From Rhizophagus irregularis (Eukaryota > Glomeromycota > Glomeromycetes > Glomerales > Glomeraceae): a stretch of DNA of 64,000 bases. Under the pieces are notes generated by a model. That model made no database searches. It was not told the origin of the DNA and worked only from the letters and a program-made list of their open reading frames with translations. The stretch covers positions 1,118,501 to 1,182,500 of the forward strand of contig NC_089453.1 of NCBI RefSeq assembly GCF_026210795.1, read 5' to 3'. The number at the start of each line of letters is the position of its first letter. Position 1 is the first letter of the stretch. This document shows positions 13,201 through 23,954 of the stretch, piece by piece. The position numbers and the translations under genes were made by a program.

Positions 13201-15664
13201 CGCTACAACTCCATTAGCTTTGCTCTACTTGAAACTTCCTTTCTCTATTCAAAATGCCTTTTACCGATTTCTCTCTTCTCATGTGGCTTCTTGGCAAAAA
13301 ATTTTTACTCATCCAGATTTTAGAGACTTTGCCAGTTATGCTCTTTCATATCTTCAAGGCTTTTTGGGCGCGGAGAGTTGCCCGACAGTTACTAATTTAG
13401 AACCATGGTCGCAAGTTGTCTCTTTACGGACACATACTTTGTTTAACATCCTTTTGTTTTCTTTACGACAAAATATCGCATGGTCTCTTTCTTTTCGACC
13501 TCCGAGGCGTGATTTACAACCGGCCATGCCGCTCCGATCCATTTTACCACATTATATTTTTCAATCGAGTTGGAAACTTTGGAAAAATTTGAATATATTT
13601 GTGCTCGCTCAATTGATTTCTCCTTGTGGACGTCATCTTATGAATTGGCCTGATCTTCGGTACCTCGGTATCGTTGGTTGCAAAGGACGAATCCCCGTTT
13701 GGTTTAATTTTATTAAAAATAATTTACTTTCTTCTTCTTCTTCTTCTTTACTTTTGTCTTCATATTTTATTAATTCTTCTTTTGCTTCAGCTTCTCCTTG
13801 TTTATTAGATCATACTGTTAAAGATTATCATTTTTATCCTCAATGGGCTATTAACTTTGATTCTGCTACCCGAACTCTATCTGTTGGCCGTGTGTGTATC
13901 ACCTACAAGAAACAAAACTCAGCTATCATGTCTCATTGGCTTCCTGTATCCACCTCGGCTGATGAACGAACCTATAACCCTTGTCCTGGCTGTGCTTTTA
14001 ACATTCCAGCATTATCCAAGAAATCTGCCATTAAACAACGCTGTAATAGCGAGAAGTGCTTTTTTAATGTAATCCTATCGGAAACTGTGGGCTATCCTAC
14101 CAGGAATGCCAAAGTATTCGCGGCTTACCTTCCCATTACTTTATCTACTTCGTAGAGTTATGCCACTTCTTTGGCCCTCGTTCATTTGACAAACTCGCCC
14201 CCAACCGCTTCTTTCACCCTCTCTCCTCCCGTTAAAGACAGGATAAAAGATGATATTTTGCCGCCTTCTGTGCAATCTTTGTATACCGATGGTTCTTTCC
14301 GTCCTGACAAAGATTCTTTACCTTCTTCCATGGCTTCTGCTTGGATTGCTCTTGATGATGATGGATTTATCCTTGAATCTTCATCCCTGCATCTTCCTTC
14401 TTGTTTCCCTTCAGCTTTACGTTCTGAAATTTATGCTGTTTTACTAGGATTGAACGCCCTCTCCCATGACTCTTCAATCTTTATTTATACTGATTGTAGT
14501 CACTTGATTTCACTGTGGACACGTTTTGTTGATTCTCCCTTTTCACCGAAGTTGCTTCGAGAACCTAATCATCTTCTTTGGCTTTCTATTCGGCAACTTA
14601 TTATGGACCATAATCTTACTGTTGATTTGAATAAAGTCCCTGCTCATGCCGATGACATCTACAATATACAAGCGGATTCTCTGGCAAAAGATGCTCATTT
14701 GTCTTTACAACCTACTGTTTCACCTTTGGCATTTTGTTATGCTCCATGCTTGTTAACTTTTAACTCTTTGCCCATTGACATGAATATTCGTCATTTTTTC
14801 CGCTCTATAGCAGATGCTCGTGCTCTTTTATCTTTTTGTTCATTGGCACGTTTTACTGCTCTTGGTTCTCCTTCGCTTTTTGATTGGGCTGGTATATATT
14901 TTTGCCTTTCACAAATTAAAGGTTTTGCTTCGCATAAGGATGGTCGTCCTGAATTCTGGATCTTCCGTATCAAACTCCTTTTGGATATGTTGCCTACTTT
15001 AACTACTCTTCAACAACGCAAACCCTATTTATATTCTTCCGATTGGCTTTGTCCACAATGCAACTCAGCTCCTGAAGATTTGAATCATCTTTGGACTTGT
15101 CCTTATATTCTTCCAGATTTAAATCCGTGTTTAACACATCGTTCTGAAATTATTAAATTCAGAGATTCCTGCTTATCTTCGTTCTTATCTCTGAAGCCTT
15201 TGGATATTACCTTCCAAACTAAATTCTCTGCTTTAGATTGCTGGAATTATGAATCTCCTTCGCCGTCATGCCTTTGGCTTACTAGAGGACTACTACCTGT
15301 GCATTTGACGACATTTTTGAATCAACACTTTCCTTTTTCTGTTATATACAAGTATATTTCTTCTCTTCTTAACGACTTCCAAGTTGCTCTTTATGGTGAA
15401 ATCTGGTTGTGTCGGAATGTTCTTTTTCATGCTTGGGAAGAGTCACAGGGTATCTCGACTGCTTCCAAATTACGTGGCCCATCTATAAATTCTTCTTCTA
15501 TTGCTATTTCTCCACAAAATCACAACTCTTCTTTGGCGACAGTTTCTCAGGATTCCTGGATTTCTTGGATATCCTCTTCTATAATTCGGGGTGGATCATG
15601 GATCTCGCACTTGGATTTTCTGCGCCGCTTAACAGTTCAACCTCTTAGGATTTCTTTCTGGTAA
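10281..15664 (+). pseudogene. LINE2 ORF2: endonuclease, reverse transcriptase, Cys cluster, RNase H and zinc element
   Basis: The start is ATG at 10281 (MDNNKHDF). The EEP endonuclease has FGQINVNGL, LNDTRL, GDFNVDEV, RLDYIW and FTDHKV. A frameshift near 11870 splits RWQQAYT from PLPGVSAS. The reverse transcriptase has RPITLLETIRK, VSQDISKAFDS (A), GIDQGEIISPLLW (B), LTFMDDSTL (C) and FRFLGVW. A Cys cluster (CPGC-x15-C-x4-C) lies near 13980-14060. An in-frame TAG at 14153-14155 precedes RNase H (YTDGSF, LRSEIYAVLLGL, IYTDC, VPAHADD...ADSLAK) and a C-terminal CPQC-x8-H-x4-C element near 15055. About 1790 codons. Two lesions keep it inactive, but the catalytic motifs are otherwise intact. Confidence 0.93.
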
Positions 15665-15917
15665 CGGACTGGATTTTTGGATGTTGGATAGTTGACTCAC
15701 ACTGGCCTTCGGGTAAAGTTGGGGTATGCGATTCTGTAATAGTTTAGTTTTTCTTTGCTTTAATTTATTTTAGTATAGATTTCTTTACTTGTATGAGTCG
15801 TGAAGCTACTCTTTTTATTTTTTATTAGTTTATTTTCTTATTTTTGTAATATTGTTCGATTATATTTTCGAAATTTAAAATATAAATAAAAGATAAAGTC
15901 ATAAGACTGTTTGCACA

Positions 15918-15933
15918 GGAAAAGGATAAAACT
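15918..15933 (+). repeat. Target duplication shared by LINE2 (3') and the SINE (5')
   Basis: GGAAAAGGATAAAACT sits exactly between the LINE2 3' end and the first base of the SINE, so it serves as the 3' duplication of the first and the 5' duplication of the second. Confidence 0.9.
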
Positions 15934-16901
15934 GGGTTGGTCACCCTATCTTGGTGGTTAGTCACTGAGACCCTCATTAAACCTGAGTATGGTGAGGTCG
16001 CAGGTTCGATTCCCATGACCACGGAAATAAAAAGAATTTTACTGCGGACGCTACAACCAATAGCGTGAAGGTACAGGGATTAGTGTAGTTGGACTGCATC
16101 ATGGTGAATTAGTGTGTACAGTTAGGCCGCACATTTCAACTAAGGGTCATGGTGTCTTTCTAATGTTCCCTATGAGGCCATTGGCATGTGCGCAGTCCTC
16201 ACTACTATACCTTGGGGAGGACTTCCTGTCCGGGTGGTCACTCTACGATACCGCTTGGGGTCAGTAATGGCTAGATGGTCGTCCTAGATGGTAAAGCTGA
16301 GGGTGCAATGTCTTAGTGGTAGTTAGACCTTCTGTTAGGTCTTAGACCAACCAAGGTGTTCGTGCACAGAACAGGTAGCATGGCTATGGGGTTCGATTCC
16401 CTACTCCTTGGGTCCTGGTTGGTGATACCTGGTGGTTGATACCCACCATAAGGGGTGATCCTGGACAGATGCCTGCTACTTCCTGTCTGAGTGGTCACTA
16501 CAAAGTATACCACTTGGGGTAAACAACTGTACTATCGGTGCTAGGTAATCGCGGGCTGTAGTGGTCTTTGAGTGAGACTTAGTACCTAAAATGGTAGTAT
16601 GGAAGGGTACTAGATGGTTGATGTTACCTGTCGAAAGTCCTCCATGAAAGTAGATGCTCTCTAAAGGTCGTTAAATAAATTGAGTATCAGTATCATGCAA
16701 TGGGTATAGGATGAGTAGGCGGCGTGTACCTAGCTTCAGATCAGCCTAAAATGGCCCGATGGGGGATGTCTTCTATAGTGGTGCTGTTACCTGAGGAATT
16801 AAGTACTCGGTATAATGGTTGCCCATTGAAGATGATAGGACACAGACCCGAGATTAGTCTCATAAGAGGCAATGGGTGGTCTGGCCGTAAACACTTGTAA
16901 A
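15934..16901 (+). mobile_element. Long composite tRNA-like SINE with two promoter heads
   Basis: The segment lies between two copies of (A)GGAAAAGGATAAAACT, is clearly less AT-rich than its surroundings, and has no ORF. It holds two pol III-like heads. Head 1 has an A-box-like TTGGTGGTTAGTC at 15951 and a B box GGTTCGATTCC at 16003. Head 2 has TCTTAGTGGTAGTTAG at 16311 and a B box GGTTCGATTCC at 16390. Each is followed by a shared module, CTTCCTGTCCGGGTGGTCAC near 16222 and CTTCCTGTCTGAGTGGTCAC near 16480, ending in CTTGGGGT. That makes a dimer plus a 380-bp unique tail. It is not a functional tRNA: no plausible cloverleaf was found. At 968 bp it is long for a SINE. Confidence 0.7.
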
Positions 16902-16917
16902 GGAAAAGGATAAAACT
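16902..16917 (+). repeat. SINE 3' target duplication
   Basis: The third copy of GGAAAAGGATAAAACT. It continues directly into X' sequence (ACTACCATTCGATTC), as in the uninterrupted X copy near 50950. Confidence 0.9.
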
Positions 16918-17204
16918 ACTACCATTCGATTCATCTCAGTGAGACGATTCTAACAAGCTATGACACATCTTTGTACGATTATTAGATGCCAAGTTATTTA
17001 ATATATTCTTTATATAACTGTGATTATAAACTGTTCTTTTTAATATAAGATTTTTGAGGATAGGTGTGATAGTGACTATAGATAGATTGTGACTATATAG
17101 GGTAGATTTTAATAATAAAGTGTTTTGAACATTCAACTGGTTACTGGTATGACTATATAGTAGAATGTGACTATAACGGGAGTGACTATAGAGGGAGTTG
17201 ACTG

Positions 17205-17372
17205 TACTATTACCATAAAAGGTATATTGTAATATTTGATTGCAGGACCTGACCCCCACCCACCCACTAAATCACGTAATTTCTGGCACACCCTAATGCG
17301 ATAGGCATGAAAAAATAAAGCAAGTTACCTATAGTGCAAATGCAATCTCAATACTCAAATCCAAAATATTAT
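17205..17372. other. Intergenic spacer
   Basis: A short AT-rich stretch with a C-rich patch (CCCCCACCCACCCACT near 17254). I see no gene or repeat in it. Confidence 0.5.
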
Positions 17373-18173
17373 ACACAAGCCTACAATAAATTACCGGATT
17401 TCTTTAAAAATGCTTGGTAATTTTCACATTGCATAAAAATACATAAGTTTTTGATGAAATCACTTAATTTTTTTTTTATTTGAAAGATAATCCTTCGTAG
17501 ATTTTATATCTTAAATAAAAAAAAATGTTTATAAGATATAAAAAAATTATCTGATTATAAAATATGATAACTTTTTGAGGTTATTTTATATATTTATTTG
17601 CACATAAATAACTTTTAAAATTTCAAATATGTCAACCATTTTTATTTGCATTTTTAACAACTACAATTGATTATCTTTCAAATAAAAAAATAATTATTAT
17701 AATCTGTTAAAATTTGACAGACTTGTATATATCTTAAAAAATGCCTATTTTACTATATTTTACTATTATTTTTCAAGTTTATTAGTAATTTTCAGTAAAA
17801 TTGGCATTTTTCTAGATATACAAAAGTCTATCAATTTTCAATAGATTTTAATAATTTTTTTTATTTGAAAGCTAATCAGTTGTAGTTTTTAAAAATGTAA
17901 CTAAAAATGTTATATAATTGACATTCTAAAACCTATCTATGTAAATAAATATACAAAATAATTCTAAAAAAGGCTATTATAATTAACAATTAGACAATTT
18001 TTTTCCATACTATAAAATATCCTTTTTTTATTTAAAATTTAAAATCTACAATGGACTAGCTTTCAAATAAAAAAAAATTTGAACGATTTCATCAGAAATT
18101 TATAAACTTTCATGCAATATGAAAATTACCAAGTATTTTTAAAGAAATCCGGTAATTTATTGTAGTCTTGTGT
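17373..18173. mobile_element. Palindromic MITE-like element, about 800 bp
   Basis: The left end ACACAAGCCTACAATAAATT returns as its inverted complement at the right end (AATTTATTGTAGTCTTGTGT), and the similarity continues inward for about 150 bp, including a poly-T/ATTTGAAAG block. No ORF is present. A target duplication could not be fixed. The whole unit could fold as a long hairpin, a likely small-RNA source by analogy with other palindromic MITEs. Confidence 0.7.
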
Positions 18174-18247
18174 AAACTATGTGCTTTCTAAAGTAATCAC
18201 TGGTGATCATTAGAATCCAAAAAACAATCAGGTTAATGCATCAGAGG

Positions 18248-18491
18248 TAAGGTTGCTTGTCTAAACCTCTTCAAAATCCTACGATTAGTTTCGTCAAAAT
18301 TTTACTATAGATTTATTATAGTTTCGGCAGAGTTTCGGCAGTTTCGGCATTTATAATAAGTTTCGGCAGTTTCGCCATTCTCCAAAGTTTCGCCAGTTTT
18401 TTAATATAACTTTAATATAGTTTCGGCAGAATTTCGCTTTTCGGCGAAACGCCATCTTGCCTAAACCCCTAGGTTTCGGCAAGCAACCTTA
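18248..18491 (+). mobile_element. MITE family A, copy 1 (244 bp)
   Basis: The ends are TAAGGTTGCTTG and CAAGCAACCTTA, flanked by the perfect 8-bp duplication ATCAGAGG (18240-18247 and 18492-18499). The body is rich in TTTCGGCAG/TTTCGCCAG words. Three more copies lie at 45193, 59807 and 62381. Confidence 0.93.
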
Positions 18492-18537
18492 ATCAGAGGC
18501 ACAAGAGCAAAGTTTAGGTTCAGCTGAGATAAATGTC

Positions 18538-18822
18538 TTATCCATACCTACTGAATCCCAAATCAAAAAGAATGCTTATCTGTCTATATCTCTCTGAATC
18601 AAAATTTGGAATTTTATCAGGCTTCAAAGCCCAAAATGTAATATCTTCACAATATGGTTTTGGGCTATTTGCAATTATTTGATACGCTGATTTAAAATAT
18701 AAATATTTTGGCTTTTTAAGATAGTGACTGATAAGGACCAAATCGTCATTTTTTATATAGCGTATTCCTCCCTTTTTACCATTAAACATGCAATAAAGCT
18801 TATTCCTTAATAATAGGTTCAC
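18538..18822 (-). CDS. Unrecognised ORF fragment, 94 codons
   Basis: Open for 94 codons, rich in Tyr, Lys and Ile, with no motif I recognise. It lies upstream of the integrase-like pseudogene and on the same strand; the bases between them contain many stops in all frames. It may be a remnant of the same old element. Function unknown; it may not be a gene. Confidence 0.25.
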   Translation of the reverse strand: MNLLLRNKLYCMFNGKKGGIRYIKNDDLVLISHYLKKPKYLYFKSAYQIIANSPKPYCEDITFWALKPDKIPNFDSERYRQISILFDLGFSRYG

Positions 18823-19554
18823 GACTTCATTAGTTCTTCCTAAATTGGTATGACCACTGATTAGTAATGTAAAGGGTCATTAAGGGGTTAAATTCAATCC
18901 ATTAAACCTTTTTGCATCTTTAATTTTATCAACATGGAGAATAATTTTTTCTGCTGGATCAAGCTTTTCAACTTTTATATTATTGAGACTAAGTATTATT
19001 AATATTATATCAAGCGAAGTAAAATTTTTTAGTGAAATTTCAGCGAACTTAGTTTGCATAGGCTTTAGCTAGTCTTTTTGGAATCACTTTACTCCATTCA
19101 AGAATCCTTTCTTGATTAACGTATGTTTGATATAAGAAAAAAGATCAGTGGTATACGAAACTTTGATAAGGCATATGCCTTGTTCCTTGCATATATCTTA
19201 CTTCTTCTGATCACGTATCTTTTGTATTTCTAAAGTTTCATTCTCGCAATAATATAGACTATTGTAATGATAGTATTAGGAACCCTGAAATTTGAATGCA
19301 AGACGCAATTTCTCATTATATTCATCGAGTTGCATTCCATCCAAAAAATCTGGCCTGTGTAATGGAAATTTCTTACCTAGCAAATCTTCAAAAATATATC
19401 AACACTTGCACTTATCACTTGTATGATAGCATAGCAGATACCATTTAAATTTTTTCATAATATATTTTAATGGATATTCCTATTGGTGTGATTCACTTTC
19501 ACAGGACCAAAGAAAGATATCATGACCTTTTATTTGACCAGTTTTACCAAGGCA
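18823..19554. other. Degenerate coding-like spacer
   Basis: Short stretches on the minus strand look coding, but stops and frame changes are frequent. Nothing could be assigned. Confidence 0.3.
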
Positions 19555-20834
19555 TTATCTATTACGTTTTTCAGCATATTCTTGTGCTTTTATTAGCATT
19601 TTATCGGCAATTTGAGTGAAGTAAACAAATTTAGAATTGTGGTATTTCCACATAAAATTATCCAGTAAATACTCGATTTTATCAGATTCCTCAATTACTT
19701 GAAGTTCTTCATATTTAAAGAGCCTTTTGAGATTTCGTCCTATCAGATAAGCAGTTAATTTAATGGGTTCATTCTTAAGATAATATAAGACCAGTTGTGG
19801 TAGATTCTTTCCAATAACAACTTGTTTGATTTTATAAACACGTAATGACCAGTATGGATCAGTGATCCTGCCTTCCAGTTCACCAGGTTTTAATAGATAT
19901 CTAACAGCTGTACTCTTTTTTAGCTTTATCTCTTCATGTTTTCCAATTGCCTGCTTAGCTTTACTAGAAGGTTTCAATTTAACTTTATCTAATATTATAG
20001 CATGGGCTGGCACTATTCCAATAAGACGGGTCTTGCATTACCCCAAATATTACTAAAAAAACTCAGATCTAAATTTGTATAAACCTTATAATTAATTTCT
20101 GTTCCAAATGTATAAAATTATATGTAGATTTTAGACTCAAAATTTGTCTTTAGCTTGTTAGATTCATCTCAACGAGACAAACATTTTGATATGTAATTCA
20201 TCTTTTTAAATGTAATATTGACTGAGATATCGCATTTTGAAATTTTAGTTACACAGGATCTGAGTTGTTTTAGTAATATTCAGGGTCCTGGTCTTGCTAT
20301 TATTCATAAAATTGATGTACTTCTCAAGGATTTTATTCCATAGCCTTGATCGCTCCCTTTCAGCCAATCGCCATATTGGACTTTATATATTAACTTTGCT
20401 AAATTTTTTTTGAACGATTTAATCAAAGCTAAGCTCTCAAAACTATAAATGTCAACAACATGTATAGTGTCATTGTACTGTTGCATCCTTTGTAAAAATG
20501 CATCTCAAAATGAAGCATCACCATCAGTCATTAACAATGTTGGTCATGTGAGAGGGTTAAAAGGATCCTCATATATTTCTTTCACCGCAATTCAAATTTC
20601 TAAACTATTTCTTGATGTTAATAAATGCCCAGCCTTAAAATGTATTGCCACATCTATAACTAGAAAACTACAAACAAATACCTTTCTACCATCCTGATTA
20701 TCATGTGTATGGAGCAAAATATCATACTGGTGAACCTTATTTGGGATTTTAATTTTTGAGAAACCTGCCTCAGCTTTACATGGTAATGGACTCCTATTTC
20801 TAAAAAAAAAAGCAAAATTTAAAGTTGCCGTCAC
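19555..20834 (-). pseudogene. Integrase-like (DDE) pseudogene, split by a MITE
   Basis: Read on the minus strand from 20834, pieces show VFVCSFLVIDVAIHFKAGHL (first Asp), TLLMTDGDASFW (second Asp) and YSFESLALIKSFKKNLAKLI, where a DDE integrase normally has its Glu but Lys is present. After the 253-bp MITE at 20037-20289 the frame resumes as RLIGIVPAHAIILDKV and RITDPYWSLRVYKIKQVVIG, resembling the C-terminal part of retroelement integrases. In-frame stops occur near 20590 and elsewhere. Removing the MITE with one GGTCTTGC joins the halves in frame (NNSKTRLIG). Family assignment is from motifs only; it is certainly inactive. Confidence 0.6.
20037..20289. mobile_element. 253-bp MITE of the AGGACCC group
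   Basis: The right end reads CTGAGTTGTTTTAGTAATAT and TCAGGGTCCT. The left end is its imperfect complement (ATTACCCCAAATATTACTAA). It is flanked by the perfect 8-bp duplication GGTCTTGC (20029-20036 and 20290-20297). It interrupts the integrase-like pseudogene. Confidence 0.85.
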
Positions 20835-21537
20835 AGGATGACTAATCCCGCTTGAAAAATATTATTGAGAAATTTATTGAAAAGTTGCTTAATAAAAAGT
20901 TTGGCGCCATTATAGTCTTTTTTCAATCGCAAAATTCTGCTTTCAAAATACTGGTTGATGGTAGAGATAACTCTACTTCGAATATTCCTGAAACTCCAGA
21001 CTCAGATGAGAAGGACAAAATTCTAAATAAACTTATAGAAATTGATTTTGTTCAGAAAAAAAATCCTGTTACTGATGTTATTACTATTTACTATTAAGTG
21101 TAAAATCAAGTGTCTAGTTATTCCAGATGCTGTAGTTAATCTTAATGCTAATTTTGCAATTATAACTGATGATATAGCCAAATGATTAAAACTAAAAATT
21201 GATACAAGTGAAAGGCATGATCTTAAAGGCGTTGCTACAATTCCTATAAAGTCGCTTGGTACAGCTAGAAATGTACCAGTATATTTTGCTCTCAGATGCA
21301 CCATATATTCTGATTTTACAGTAATCAAAAACCATCTTAGGAAGTTGATACTAATTTTACCTAATACTTTACTTGATAAATATAATTATGATTTACTTGC
21401 ATCAAAATGAGAATTGAAACTAGAGTGTAATGGTAAGGAATTTTTTATCCCAATTAATATGCATAAGGTCAACAATAAACTTGAGATGAATTGTGCAAAA
21501 ATTACTCCTGAATGTAATGATTCTTTGACCCTGGACT

Positions 21538-23095
21538 ATACATGAAACCAAAATTGGTTAATTTTGACCTCCAAAATGGTCGAAATGGTCAAAATGATTT
21601 CGACTTGGGCCTCTCTAAAAGTCAAAATAGTCAAAATTACGTCATAGTCATATGATTTTATAGTAAATAATAATATTAAAATTCAAAGTTAACGAACTCC
21701 GCATCCAGTGATTCGATTTTTATGATCTTTACGCGGTTGGATTCAGCTCATTGAGAGGATTCCAATGATATGTATTTCATATTTGTAGCATTAATATTGA
21801 CAGAGTTATTCACGTTTAAATTTTGGTATTAAATAGTCTTATAATTTTTATAGTAAACAATAAATTTAAAATTTAAAGTTAACGAACTCCGCATCCAGTG
21901 ATTCGAGGTTTATGATCTTTACGCGGTTGGATTCAGCTCATTGAGAGGATTACAATGATATATATTTCATATTTGTAGCATTAATATTGACAGAGTTATT
22001 CACGTTTAAATTTTGGTATTAAATAGTCTTATAATTTTTATAGTAAACAATAAATTTAAAATTTAAAGTTAACGAACTCCGCATCCAGTGATTCGATTTT
22101 TATGATCTTTACGTGGTTGGATTCAGCTCATTGAGAGGATTCCAATGATATGTATTTCATATTTGTAGCATTAATATTGACAGAGTTATTCACGTTTAAA
22201 TTTTGGTATTAAATAGTCTTATAATTTTTATAGTAAACAATAAATTTAAAATTTAAAGTTAACGAACTCCGCATCCAGTGATTCGATTTTTATGATCTTT
22301 ACGCGGTTGGATTCAGCTCATTGAGAGGATTCCAATGATATGTATTTCATATTTGTAGCATTAATATTGACAGAGTTATTCACGTTTAAATTTTGGTATT
22401 AAATAGTCTTATAATTTTTATAGTAAACAATAAATTTAAAATTTAAAGTTAACGAACTCCGCATCCAGTGATTCGAGGTTTATGATCTTTACGCGGTTGG
22501 ATTCAGCTCATTGAGAGGATTACAATGATATATATTTCATATTTGTAGCATTAATATTGACAGAGTTATTCACGTTTAAATTTTGGTATTAAATAGTCTT
22601 ATAATTTTTATAGTAAACAATAAATTTAAAATTTAAAGTTAACGAACTCCGCATCCAGTGATTCGATTTTTATGATCTTTACGTGGTTGGATTCAGCTCA
22701 TTGAGAGGATTCCAATGATATGTATTTCATATTTGTAGCATTAATATTGACAGAGTTATTCACGTTTAAATTTTGGTATTAAATAGTCTTATAATTTTTA
22801 TAGTAAACAATAAATTTAAAATTTAAAGTTAACGAACTCCGCATCCAGTGATTCGATTTTTATGATCTTTACGCGGTTGGATTCAGCTCATCAAGAGAAT
22901 TCCAATGATATGTATTTCATATTTGTAGCATCAATATTGACAGAGTTATTCACGTTTAAAATTTTATATTAAATTATAATTATAAAAATCACATGACTAT
23001 GATGTAATTTTGACCATTTCGACTTTAATTTTGACTTTTAACCTTCCCAAGTCGAAATATTTCTACTTTTGGGCTTTAATTTTGACTTCATATAT
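21538..23095. mobile_element. Mutator-like non-autonomous element carrying a 190-bp satellite
   Basis: Degenerate long terminal inverted repeats of about 130-150 bp are visible (ATACATGAA at the left, TTCATATAT at the right; inside both, GTCAAAA/TTTTGAC words and GTCATAGTCATATGATTTT against its complement). The flanks share ACCCTGGACT (21528-21537 and 23096-23105), a 9-10-bp duplication typical of Mutator-like elements. It contains no transposase. Most of the interior is the tandem array at 21691-22970. Confidence 0.75.
21691..22970 (+). repeat. 190-bp tandem satellite, 7 monomers in an A-B-C-A-B-C-A order
   Basis: AACGAACTCC recurs at 21691, 21881, 22071, 22261, 22451, 22641 and 22831, a strict 190-bp period. 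Variants mark monomer types: A has GATTTTTATG with ACGCGG, B has GAGGTTTATG with GATTACAATG, and C has ACGTGG. The order A-B-C-A-B-C-A gives a 570-bp higher-order unit. The last monomer is diverged (CTCATCAAGAGAATTCC). Confidence 0.95.
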
Positions 23096-23584
23096 ACCCT
23101 GGACTGTATTTCACAGGATTTAAGTGAAGATGATACATTAAAAAAAAAGTGAATTATGAAGAGCTTAAAAAAATGCTATATAGCACTCGCTCTTAAGTAT
23201 AATTCAGAAATCAATAAGTTTTATGAAAGTTTTCTTAGGGAATATGCGAGTTATTTTCAGGATAATGCTTCTTTTTTTCATCTAAAATTTTTGTCCATCT
23301 TCTCATATAATACATTTATATTATTTGTATTCTTCTTTGAAGCTGGATCCTGTAGTGAAAAAATCCTCCAAATGCTTTCTAAAGTTAAAACGTATCTTGC
23401 ATCTAGATACACATCTTGATCTTATCAATTGGTTCAGCTTGGTTTAAAATTTGACTATTATTAGGCCAGTTCATAATTGTTCAATCAGCTTTTTTGGTCA
23501 TGTTACACTAATCTCATGATCAAAGTTCAATTTTGAGTTGGTTTAATTGATAAACATAAGGCAACCAATAGTTATGGCTTTGTT

Positions 23585-23627
23585 AGGACCCCGAATATCT
23601 CCAAAACAGGTCATAAGTTACACTTTC
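23585..23627 (+). repeat. Truncated end of a family B MITE
   Basis: AGGACCCCGAATATCTCCAA and the following CAGGTCATAAGT match the left end of the elements at 26806 and 53839. No right end is present. Confidence 0.75.
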
Positions 23628-23954
23628 ATTTTAACAAAGCTGCGCTTGAATTTTATTAATTTTTGCCACAAGTTACTTTAGAGAATACCAGGTATTCAAA
23701 AAAGAACTGCAACAAAGTGCAGAACTAATCTAATACAAAAACGATAATCTTCCAAGAAAAAATACATAAAGAAAAATGCAAGATTATAAACCCAACACCC
23801 AAGTTACACTTTCAGGCAAACATGGCATAGCAGCCTTTATCTTTATTAATTATTTATCAAACTTCACAAATTTACATACATAAGAAAATAGAAAAATAAA
23901 ATAAAAACTAACTAAAAACAAAGCTATATAGTCTCCTAGAATAGACCTCTGAAT
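23628..23954. other. Intergenic AT-rich spacer
   Basis: No ORF, repeat or regulatory signal could be supported here. Confidence 0.4.

Larger units (their letters stand above)
8080..15917 (+). mobile_element. LINE2: full-length non-LTR retrotransposon
   Basis: This 7838-bp element is bounded by a 16-bp target duplication and inserted into X'. It has a 145-bp 5' UTR, ORF1 (8226-10223), ORF2 (10281-15664) and a 253-bp 3' UTR. The 3' UTR is shared with LINE3 (GACTCACACTGGCCTTCGGG and the terminal GTCATAAGACTGTTTGC), so the true 3' end is well defined. There is no long poly-A tail; the end is AT-rich with AATAAAAGATAAAG. Lesions are few (two or three ORF1 frameshifts, one ORF2 frameshift, one stop), so it is younger than LINE1. 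Confidence 0.95.
7435..17204 (-). mobile_element. X': TA-duplicating TIR element (right part) hosting LINE1, LINE2 and a SINE
   Basis: The pieces 7435-8079 and 16918-17204 are, in reverse complement, nearly identical to the left part of element X at 50687-51608. The right terminus reads GAGGGAGTTGACTG followed by TA, the complement of the X left end TACAGTCAACTCCC. The other terminus lies beyond position 1. No coding capacity is seen. The body consists of 140-190-bp units built round a palindromic GATTCGTCTC..GAGACGAATC core. It is a non-autonomous element; TA duplication and CAGT ends suggest Tc1/mariner-like mobilisation, which is inference. Confidence 0.75.
20852..23419 (+). pseudogene. 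Retropepsin-like ORF remnant, split by a Mutator-like element
   Basis: Fragments read AFKILVDGRDNSTSN, IEIDFVQKKNPVTDVITIYY, VIPDAVVNLNANFAIITDDI, LGTARNVPVYFALRCTIYSD, LPNTLLDKYNYDLLASK and FFIPINMHKVNNKLEMNC. I read this as a degenerate gag-pol-type aspartic protease region, with stops at about 21095, 21184 and 21408. The coding sense breaks at 21537 and resumes at 23106 (CISQDLSEDDTLKKK), with 21538-23095 inserted between. The last part (MKSLKKCYIALALKYNSE) is open to 23419. It is head-to-head with the integrase-like remnant, which a normal LTR element would not show. The protease call is moderate; inactivity is certain. Confidence 0.5.

Noticed and set aside
15934-16410. Two tRNA genes, suggested by GGTTCGATTCC B boxes
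   Set aside because: No acceptor stem or cloverleaf could be built round them, and the unit is bounded by target duplications. They are treated as SINE promoter heads.
18248-18491. LTR fragments, because the MITE A unit recurs four times
   Set aside because: Each copy has inverted (not direct) ends and an 8-bp duplication, and there are no TG..CA ends or paired direct copies.
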